From Oscillospiraceae bacterium (GTDB lineage: Bacteria > Bacillota > Clostridia > Oscillospirales > Acutalibacteraceae): 10,808 bases of DNA. The stretch spans positions 1 through 10,808 of the forward strand of contig CADBOL010000172.1 in NCBI GenBank assembly GCA_902796295.1, read 5' to 3'. The position numbers and the translations under genes were made by a program. Below the pieces are notes generated by a model that saw only the letters and a program-made list of their open reading frames with translations, did no database searches and had not been told where the DNA came from. Positions 1 through 4,673 of the stretch are shown here, in pieces; the first letter of the stretch is position 1, and every line of letters begins with the position of its first letter.

Positions 1-611
1 TCGATTATTTCATCGATTTTCTCACAGGGGTTTTCACTCTCAAATATTTCAAAAAGATCTCTGTCTCCGGTGAGGCCTTCCTTGACCGCCTCGGCGAGTC
101 CGCTGTTTATCTGTCTTTGGGGCAGGGTAGAGAGCACATCGCTGTCTATGAGTACTTTTTTTGGCTGATTGAAAGTTCCGATAACGTTTTTTATACCTTC
201 AAAATTCACCGCGGTTTTTCCGCCGACGGAGGAATCCACCTGAGAGAGGACCGTGGTGGGAATATTATAAAAATCAATACCTCTCATATATATTGAAGCG
301 GCAAATCCGGCGAGATCTCCGGGTACTCCGCCTCCGACAGCGACCACACAGCTTTTTCTCGTGAAACCGTGAGAGAGCATCTGCGCGAGAAGCTGCTGAA
401 GGGTGTCAAAACTCTTGCTCTTTTCGCCCTGCTCGGCCGTGAAGATGAATGACCCCTCGGGGCATTGTGAGAGGATGCTCTGCGCATACTCCGAAGGCAC
501 TCCGCTGTCTGTGACGACGGCGGTTCTGCGCTTAAGATTCAGGTATTCACCCGCTTTTTTCAATATGCCTCTTTCAAGCACTATGTCGTATGAATTCGCT
601 TTAATTATCAT
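1..611 (-). CDS. aroB: 3-dehydroquinate synthase, 3' end beyond window
   Basis: AroB converts DAHP to 3-dehydroquinate using NAD+ and a divalent metal; it is the second step of the shikimate pathway and acts in the cytoplasm. I translated 203 codons from the ATG at 611. The NAD-binding glycine motif GGGVPGDLAGFAAS lies at residues 93-106, VDSSVGGKT at 125-133, and GLAEAVKEG at 171-179, where Glu174 matches the first metal-ligand Glu of the family. The two His ligands should lie in the missing C-terminal part; the family is about 350 residues, so roughly 40% is off the left edge. The start overlaps the end of pheA by 11 bases, with only a weak GCGGTG-like ribosome site, so translation is probably coupled to pheA. 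Transcription would come from the attenuated promoter upstream of pheA. The identification is firm. Confidence 0.96.
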   Translation of the reverse strand, partial: MIIKANSYDIVLERGILKKAGEYLNLKRRTAVVTDSGVPSEYAQSILSQCPEGSFIFTAEQGEKSKSFDTLQQLLAQMLSHGFTRKSCVVAVGGGVPGDLAGFAASIYMRGIDFYNIPTTVLSQVDSSVGGKTAVNFEGIKNVIGTFNQPKKVLIDSDVLSTLPQRQINSGLAEAVKEGLTGDRDLFEIFESENPCEKIDEII

Positions 612-1701
612 AGATTACACCGCTTTCGCTGTAATGGCCGGCTATTTTGATTGTGTCGCATTGACTTGCGAGCTCCTCAAGCATCTTCTTTCCCTCGTCC
701 GAGGTTTCATCGCCCTCAATCTCCGTGTAGAAGTAATACTGCCAGGCTTTTTCTCTGACGGGGCGTGAGCGCAGGGCCTGCATATTGAAGCCGTATCTGC
801 CTATGACATTCAGCGCTTTTACAAGCGCGCCGGCCTTGTCGTCAACCGTGAATATCAGTATAAATTTGCCACCGTCCCCGGATACGGGAACCTGATTTTT
901 GGTAAAGACGGCGAATTTAGTTGTGTTTTCATGGCTCTCGCTTATATCGTGCCTTATAATTTCAAGGCCGAATTGCTCGGCGCATTCCGCGCTGCCTATT
1001 GATGCAAGGTGGATATCATTTTTTGCAGAAATCAGTTTTGCGGCCTGAGCCGTGCTTTCGGCAGCCGCGGTATTCCAGCAGTGGGATTGTATGAAATTAT
1101 CACATTGCTTGAGAGCCTGAGGATGGCTGACAACCGAGCTTATGCTTTCAATTGTCGTGCCCGGAACCCCGAGAAGATTCTGTGTTACGGGCAGAGAATA
1201 TACTCCGCTGACATAGAGAGAGCCGGAATACATCAGGTCTATCACTTTTCCGACCTCTCCCGAATAGCTGTTTTCTATGGGGAGAATGGCAATGTCGCTC
1301 TCAGAGTTTTCAACGGATCTGTATGCCTCTTCAAATGAACCGTAAGAAACGGGATTTCCTTCCGGAAAGACTTTCTTTGCCGCGATGTAGGCGAAAGCGC
1401 CTTTCTCTCCGTTATAGGCAACCCTAAAGCCCTCATTAAGCCGTGACTGGTATTTCTTGCTCAATGTCATCAGACACTCAGCGAGAGATGCGCTGTAGCT
1501 TCTGAGCTCCTCGTTTTCCGTCAGGGAGGCAATTCTTCCGGTCACCTTTTTTTCCTGCTCTTTATCCTCAATCGGAAGCCCGTATTCTTTTTTATACGCG
1601 GCGACTGCTCCGGCAGCCTTCATTCTGATTTCGAAGTTTTTTATTATTTCGGCATCCGCCCGGCGTATTTCCTCTCTCGCTTTTTCAAGGTCATTATTCA
1701 T
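601..1701 (-). CDS. pheA: bifunctional chorismate mutase / prephenate dehydratase (P-protein)
   Basis: The 366-residue protein makes prephenate from chorismate and then phenylpyruvate, committing chorismate to phenylalanine. An AroQ-type helical chorismate mutase domain spans about residues 1-90 (candidate active-site residues Arg9, Arg26, Lys37, Asp46, Glu50). A prephenate dehydratase domain spans about 92-270, with PIENS at 141-145, SHPQAL at 192-197 and a TTKF stretch at 260-263 where the family usually has TRF. A C-terminal ACT domain follows (GAL at 291-293, RSRP at 311-314), the usual site of Phe feedback inhibition. I chose the ATG at 1701 because GGAGGG sits 8 bases upstream; an in-frame ATG at 1755 has no ribosome site and would be translated through the leader terminator. 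pheA is the first structural gene after a Tyr/Phe leader peptide and is coupled to aroB. The length is normal for the bifunctional enzyme. Confidence 0.96.
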   Translation of the reverse strand: MNNDLEKAREEIRRADAEIIKNFEIRMKAAGAVAAYKKEYGLPIEDKEQEKKVTGRIASLTENEELRSYSASLAECLMTLSKKYQSRLNEGFRVAYNGEKGAFAYIAAKKVFPEGNPVSYGSFEEAYRSVENSESDIAILPIENSYSGEVGKVIDLMYSGSLYVSGVYSLPVTQNLLGVPGTTIESISSVVSHPQALKQCDNFIQSHCWNTAAAESTAQAAKLISAKNDIHLASIGSAECAEQFGLEIIRHDISESHENTTKFAVFTKNQVPVSGDGGKFILIFTVDDKAGALVKALNVIGRYGFNMQALRSRPVREKAWQYYFYTEIEGDETSDEGKKMLEELASQCDTIKIAGHYSESGVIYDN

Positions 1702-1715
1702 TTTCTCTGCCCTCC

Positions 1716-1751
1716 ATAAAAATAAGCGGCTCCGTACGAAACAGAACCGCT
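1716..1751 (-). terminator. rho-independent terminator of the pheA leader (attenuator)
   Basis: On the minus-strand RNA, AGCGGUUCUGU (1741-1751) pairs with ACGGAGCCGCU (1725-1735) over 11 bp with two G-U wobbles and a 5-base loop UUCGU. It is followed at once by UAUUUUUAU (1716-1724). The wobbles form only in minus-strand RNA, which fits a transcript running toward pheA. The structure ends just before the pheA ribosome site and lies about 40 bases after the stop codon of the Tyr/Phe leader peptide. That position, ahead of the gene rather than after it, makes it an attenuator. The U run is broken by two A bases, so termination may be incomplete. Confidence 0.85.
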
Positions 1752-1838
1752 CCATGGCTTTGATAATATCTGCTTACGTAGGTGGTTTTTAAATTATTGG
1801 GTATGGAAATAAAAGCCCGCATAAAAACGAACGTAAGC
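1735..1838 (-). promoter_or_regulatory. mutually exclusive RNA pairings of the pheA attenuator (regions 1, 2 and 3)
   Basis: Region 1, GCUUACGU (1831-1838), covers leader codons Ala19, Tyr20 and the start of Val21. It is perfectly complementary over 8 bp to region 2, ACGUAAGC (1772-1779). Region 2, extended as UACGUAAGCAGA (1769-1780), can instead pair with region 3, UCUGUUUCGUA (1735-1745), giving 10 bp with one U-U mismatch and one bulged G. Region 3 contains the upper 5' arm and loop of the terminator. By analogy with the trp and phe attenuators of enteric bacteria, a ribosome stalled at Tyr/Phe codons 16-24 would cover region 1, free region 2 to hold region 3, and weaken the terminator. 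The pairings are seen in the sequence; the switching is inferred. The 2:3 pairing leaves the lower half of the terminator stem free, so how completely it prevents termination is uncertain. Confidence 0.65.
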
Positions 1839-1892
1839 GTAAAAGTATGAATTTGTGTTCCCGTTTATACGGGTATTGAGTTTATCTGACAT
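1794..1892 (-). CDS. Tyr/Phe-rich leader peptide of the pheA-aroB operon
   Basis: This is a 32-codon reading frame with ATG at 1890-1892 and TAA at 1794-1796. AAGGAGG (1901-1907) lies 8 bases before the ATG, a near-perfect ribosome site. Residues 16-29 read YFYAYVRFYAGFYF: 5 Tyr and 4 Phe in 14 positions. The peptide is too short to be a normal gene, and its composition matches the products of the operon it precedes. Leader peptides of this kind (pheL and trpL in enteric bacteria) act through ribosome stalling when the charged tRNA is scarce, not as proteins. The stop codon lies 13 bases before region 2 of the attenuator, so a ribosome finishing the peptide would partly cover region 2 and favour termination. 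E. coli PheL uses Phe codons only; here Tyr codons are at least as frequent. No T-box features such as a GGUGG-type antiterminator bulge are visible on this strand. Confidence 0.88.
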   Translation of the reverse strand: MSDKLNTRINGNTNSYFYAYVRFYAGFYFHTQ

Positions 1893-1901
1893 AACGGGAA
1901 C
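1857..1901 (-). repeat. inverted repeat enclosing the leader peptide start codon
   Basis: GTTCCCGTT (1893-1901) and AACGGGAAC (1857-1865) are perfectly complementary over 9 bp. They enclose a 27-base loop holding the leader ATG and its first codons. The downstream arm can instead close a small hairpin, CCCGT (1869-1873) with ACGGG (1860-1864), with a 4-base loop. The larger stem abuts the ribosome binding site and could slow initiation on the leader. A regulatory role is inference; the inverted repeat itself is plain. Confidence 0.55.
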
Positions 1902-1918
1902 CTCCTTCGTTTTTTGTA

Positions 1919-1947
1919 ACTCTACCACTTTATCAGGATTATGTCAA
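1919..1947 (-). promoter_or_regulatory. promoter of the pheA-aroB leader transcript
   Basis: Minus-strand TTGACA (1942-1947, a perfect -35) is followed by a 17-base spacer and TAGAGT (1919-1924, 4 of 6 matches to TATAAT). Transcription would start near 1912, only about 20 bases before the leader ATG, as expected for an attenuated leader. The -35 begins 10 bases after the prs stop codon, and no separate terminator for prs is visible between them. Confidence 0.72.
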
Positions 1948-1957
1948 CAGTTTTTTG

Positions 1958-3121
1958 TTATTTGGCCTTTTTTTCATTGTATTCGCGCAGCTTCGCGTTA
2001 ATCCTGTCTTCGGGGTCAAGAAGGCTGCTTAGCGATTCATCATGATTGAGAGTGTCTATAATATAAGCGCAGTATTTTGACATATTGACACTTACATACC
2101 AGGGCTTTTCGAGCAGCTCGGGAGGATTGTAAATCAGATTGGTTGTGAATACCTTGTCAAAAAGACCTTCGCTGTATGCCTTGTCGAATTTTTCAAATCC
2201 GTTGCAGAAAAGACCGAATGAAGAATAAATATATATTCTCTTTGCTCCGATGGATTTCAGCTTTTCGGCAACCTCAATCATCGAGCCGCCGGAAGAAATC
2301 ATATCGTCGATAACGATGACATCTTTTCCGCCGATGCTGTCTCCGAGGAATTCGTGCTTGATTATCGGATTGGCTCCGTCAACGATTCTTGAGTAATCCC
2401 TGAGCTTATAGAATGCTCCGAGCTCAAGGCCGAGCACGGTCGCGAGGTAGATACAGCGGTTCATACCGCCCTCATCTGGGGAGACTATCATCATATGATC
2501 GTTATCTATCTTCAAATCGTCAACGTTTGCGCACAGCGCCTTTATGAACTGATACGCCGGCTGAATGCTCTCAAATCCCTTTTCGGGGATGGCGTTCTGT
2601 ACTCTCGGGTCATGAGCGTCAAATGTAATAACATTCTCAACTCCGTAGTTATAGCAGAGCTCTCTGAGCATATCCGCGCAGTCGAGTGATTCTCTGCGTG
2701 AGCGCTTATGCTGTCTGCCTTCATAGAGCATCGGCATTATTACGCTGATTCTCTTCGCCTTGCCCTCAATCGCGCTGAGCGCCCTCTTGAGATCTGCATA
2801 GTGATCGTCGGGGGAGTAATGCTGGTCGAAACCGTACATTCTGTATGTAACTCCGTAGTTGAAGGGGTCGATGAGAATGACGATATCATAGCCTCTGACC
2901 GAATCCTTGATGACGCACTTGCCCTCACCCGAGCCGAATCTTACAAAATCGCAGTGAATAAGATACGAATCTCTGTTGTAACCCGCGAAGTGGTCGTTGG
3001 GCCTGTCCTTTCTGGAACTGGTGAGATAGTAGTCTATCTTTTTTGCCATTTCCTCGCAGCCTTTGAGGGGGATGATTCCGAGCTTGCCTATGGGCTCGTT
3101 GACGAATTGCGGATCTGCCAT
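1958..3121 (-). CDS. prs: ribose-phosphate pyrophosphokinase, long divergent form
   Basis: The enzyme makes PRPP from ribose 5-phosphate and ATP for purine, pyrimidine, His, Trp and NAD synthesis. The 387 residues show the family plan. RFGSGEGK at 61-68 replaces the usual RFSDGE. YEGRQHKR at 133-140 keeps the ATP-binding Arg136-Gln137. FDAH at 167-170 keeps the catalytic His170. VSPDEGG at 213-219 is followed by Lys239 and Arg241, in place of the usual KRR catalytic loop. The PRPP-binding loop DDMISSGGS at 272-280 stands where DDMIDTAGT is typical. The protein is about 70 residues longer than the usual 310-320, with extra sequence between residues 30 and 55, around 85-107 and at the C-terminus. 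ATG 3121 follows GGAGG (3129-3133) with 7-base spacing, and the gene has its own promoter at 3173-3201. Pyrophosphokinase is the best call; a diverged phosphoribosyltransferase-like paralogue is less likely because the kinase half is retained. Confidence 0.87.
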   Translation of the reverse strand: MADPQFVNEPIGKLGIIPLKGCEEMAKKIDYYLTSSRKDRPNDHFAGYNRDSYLIHCDFVRFGSGEGKCVIKDSVRGYDIVILIDPFNYGVTYRMYGFDQHYSPDDHYADLKRALSAIEGKAKRISVIMPMLYEGRQHKRSRRESLDCADMLRELCYNYGVENVITFDAHDPRVQNAIPEKGFESIQPAYQFIKALCANVDDLKIDNDHMMIVSPDEGGMNRCIYLATVLGLELGAFYKLRDYSRIVDGANPIIKHEFLGDSIGGKDVIVIDDMISSGGSMIEVAEKLKSIGAKRIYIYSSFGLFCNGFEKFDKAYSEGLFDKVFTTNLIYNPPELLEKPWYVSVNMSKYCAYIIDTLNHDESLSSLLDPEDRINAKLREYNEKKAK

Positions 3122-3172
3122 ACCGGTACCTCCATATAGTGTAAAACTGACTTGCTTTCACGTTACAAACAC

Positions 3173-3201
3173 ATTATATAGTATATTCGTCAGTATTTAA
3201 A
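3173..3201 (-). promoter_or_regulatory. prs promoter
   Basis: On the minus strand, TTTAAA (3196-3201, 4 of 6 matches to TTGACA), a 17-base spacer and a perfect TATAAT (3173-3178) precede prs. The start site would be near 3166, giving a leader of about 45 bases in which I see only the ribosome site. The promoter lies just after the mscS terminator, so prs appears to be transcribed separately from mscS. Confidence 0.75.
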
Positions 3202-3211
3202 GAGAAAAATC

Positions 3212-3245
3212 AAAAATTCCGTGAAAAAATAATCACGGAATTTTT
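3212..3245 (-). terminator. terminator after mscS
   Basis: A 13-bp perfect inverted repeat is formed by positions 3212-3224 and 3233-3245, with core AATTCCGTGA/TCACGGAATT and an 8-base A-rich loop. On the minus strand the hairpin ends in TTTTT, about 35 bases after the mscS stop codon. It is symmetrical and could also stop plus-strand transcription, but no plus-strand gene leads into it. Confidence 0.88.
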
Positions 3246-3278
3246 TGTATATTTTGTATATTTTGGATAAAAGCATTT

Positions 3279-4118
3279 TTACTTGTCAAGGTGAACGTCA
3301 AGCTGATTGAAGGGGATTGTGATTCCGCGTGAGTCAAATTCTTTCTTGACATTTTCCTGCATCGAGAAGTACGCATCCCAGAAATCGGCGCTTCTGCACC
3401 ATACAAGGGTTATCAGCTCTATGCAGCTTTCGGCGTGGCTGTTTACCTCTATGCGCGGCGCGGGATTGTCAAGCACCTTCTTGCATCTGTCGGCGGCGGC
3501 GGTTATCGCCTGCCTCGCTTTATCGATATCCTCCGAATAGGAGATTGAATAATGCAGATCAATTCTTCTGTTTTCCTCGGCGTTGAAATTGATGATGTTG
3601 CTGTTTGTGATATTGGAATTCGGCACAATCACCCTGCGGTTATCGAGAGTTATGAGCACGGTGTACATTATCTTGATTTCCTTCACGGTGCCGCTGACAG
3701 ACCCTAAGTCAATGAAATCTCCGCTTCTGAAAGGGTGATTTATGAGAATCTGAAGCCCGCTCGCAAACTGACTCACGCTGTGCTGAAGACCGAGCCCGGC
3801 GGTCAGACCGCCTGCGGCTATCGCGGCGATAAAGGAATTTACGTCAATGCCGAGAGTGGAGAGCGCGGAAAGGATAAAAACAATCTCAACGGTGAATTTT
3901 ACTATAGTTTTTATGAAGCCGTGTATCGACGGGTCAACCCCTTTGAGCTGCAGCCCTTTGACAACAAGCTTTCCGATAAGATTTCCTATTACTATACCGA
4001 TTGCTATTATGATAAGAACTCCCGTAATCAGCGGAATCTTGGATATTATGAGAGCTTTGATGCCCTCAAAATCGTTTTCCCTGATAAGCTGGGCGAGATC
4101 GGTTTTGAATAATTCCAC
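3279..4118 (-). CDS. mscS: small-conductance mechanosensitive channel (MscS family)
   Basis: MscS channels open under membrane tension and release solutes during hypo-osmotic shock. The 279-residue protein matches the simple E. coli-type architecture (286 residues). TM1 lies at about 27-53, TM2 at about 68-91, and the pore helix TM3 at about 96-126 with the small-residue pattern AAIAAGGLTAGLGLQ and the sequence around QFASGLQIL. These are followed by HPFRSGD (128-134), which opens the beta domain, then the alpha/beta vestibule and a C-terminal ITIPFNQLDVHL strand. I chose GTG 4118 because AGAGG (4127-4131) lies 8 bases upstream; the GTG three codons earlier, at 4127, would overlap that ribosome site. 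The gene is transcribed alone from a promoter divergent from the ATPase operon and ends at a strong terminator. Related channels with other specificity exist, but nothing here points away from MscS. Confidence 0.93.
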   Translation of the reverse strand: MELFKTDLAQLIRENDFEGIKALIISKIPLITGVLIIIAIGIVIGNLIGKLVVKGLQLKGVDPSIHGFIKTIVKFTVEIVFILSALSTLGIDVNSFIAAIAAGGLTAGLGLQHSVSQFASGLQILINHPFRSGDFIDLGSVSGTVKEIKIMYTVLITLDNRRVIVPNSNITNSNIINFNAEENRRIDLHYSISYSEDIDKARQAITAAADRCKKVLDNPAPRIEVNSHAESCIELITLVWCRSADFWDAYFSMQENVKKEFDSRGITIPFNQLDVHLDK

Positions 4119-4149
4119 TGCAATCACCTCTAAATCCGGAATAATAATG

Positions 4150-4195
4150 AAAAAACCGGCAGCTCCCCGGAGAATATTTCAAAAAAACAGCCGGT
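4150..4195 (-). promoter_or_regulatory. terminator-like hairpin in the mscS leader
   Basis: In minus-strand RNA, ACCGGC (4190-4195) can pair with GCCGGU (4155-4160), and six U follow (4150-4155). A shorter alternative pairs the CCGG at 4167-4170 with the CCGG at 4156-4159 and ends in the same U run. The element lies between the predicted mscS start site near 4205 and the mscS ribosome site. It could act as an attenuator or simply make a short transcript. The 6-bp stem with a loop of about 29 bases is weak, no ligand or leader peptide is visible, and the role is unknown. Confidence 0.4.
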
Positions 4196-4211
4196 CATAT
4201 CTGCGTGAATT

Positions 4212-4240
4212 ATTTTACAACATACAAACCTTTTTGGCAA
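4212..4240 (-). promoter_or_regulatory. mscS promoter
   Basis: Minus-strand TTGCCA (4235-4240, 5 of 6 matches), a 17-base spacer and TAAAAT (4212-4217, 5 of 6 matches) form a good sigma-A-like promoter. The predicted start is near 4205, leaving a leader of about 87 bases. Its -35 is 31 bases from the -35 of the divergent ATPase promoter. Confidence 0.72.
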
Positions 4241-4271
4241 TAAAAAACTTTATGAAAAGGTAAAATTTGTA

Positions 4272-4300
4272 TTGAAAAAATCTATAAATAATAATATAAT
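4272..4300 (+). promoter_or_regulatory. promoter of the V-type ATPase operon
   Basis: TTGAAA (4272-4277, 5 of 6 matches), a 17-base spacer and a perfect TATAAT (4295-4300) give a near-consensus promoter, suggesting strong constitutive expression. The start would be near 4307, with a leader of about 22 bases containing only the ribosome site. No operator or other control element is visible. Confidence 0.85.
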
Positions 4301-4328
4301 AGAACAAATGTGTCCGAGGAGGTATTCT

Positions 4329-4643
4329 ATGGCATCAGAAATGATCAATTCGGTTATTTCCGCAGAAAAAAGCGCCGAAGAAAAAATGAAACTGGCGCAG
4401 GCGCAGGCTGATGAGCTTATCGGCAAGGCAAAAGAAGAAGCTGCCGCGTGTGCGGAAAAAGTCAGGCAGGAAGCTCTGAAAAAAGCCGAAGAAATAAAAA
4501 ATGCCGCTTTTGAAAAAGGCGAAAAAATCAAAGAAGAGGCCGCCGCGGCAAATGCCGCAAAAGCCTCGGAAATAAAGAAAAACGCACTTTTAAAAAGCGA
4601 TGAGGCGGTCAGCGCCCTTGTTAAGGAAATAATCTCCGGTTAA
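4329..4643 (+). CDS. ntpF: V-type ATPase peripheral stalk subunit G/H-like
   Basis: This 104-residue protein is nearly all Ala, Glu and Lys from residue 10 to 95 and has no membrane segment, so it should form one long helix. That is what is expected of the small stalk subunit (NtpF/AhaH, subunit G or H) that pairs with subunit E to make the stator. Sequence alone is low-complexity; the call rests on this composition plus its place as first gene, directly before ntpI, as in the Enterococcus ntpFIKECGABD order. ATG 4329 follows AGGAGG (4317-4322) with 6-base spacing. A longer in-frame start from TTG 4272 would begin inside the promoter and is rejected. The next gene follows after 30 bases. Confidence 0.85.
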   Translation: MASEMINSVISAEKSAEEKMKLAQAQADELIGKAKEEAAACAEKVRQEALKKAEEIKNAAFEKGEKIKEEAAAANAAKASEIKKNALLKSDEAVSALVKEIISG

Positions 4644-4673
4644 ATATAATTTCATACGGAAGGTGGTGATTTT

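Noticed and set aside
403..768. Plus-strand frame of 121 codons opposite aroB and pheA
   Set aside because: No recognisable domain or ribosome site; it lies opposite two clear genes and looks like a chance frame.
601..1755. A longer pheA frame starting at ATG 1755
   Set aside because: Its extra 18 codons cover the attenuator hairpin and U tail, it has no ribosome site, and the ATG at 1701 has GGAGGG at 8 bases.
1702..1957. Possible T-box riboswitch upstream of pheA
   Set aside because: I found no T-box sequence, specifier stem or GGUGG-type antiterminator on the minus strand; the Tyr/Phe leader peptide explains the terminator better.
3246..3265. Tandem copies of TGTATATTTT after the mscS terminator
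   Set aside because: Only two copies in AT-rich spacer DNA; no sign of function.
4250..4531. Minus-strand frame of 93 codons opposite ntpF, rich in Ser, Ala and Phe
   Set aside because: It mirrors the Glu/Lys/Ala coding bias of ntpF, covers the ATPase promoter and shows no family pattern.
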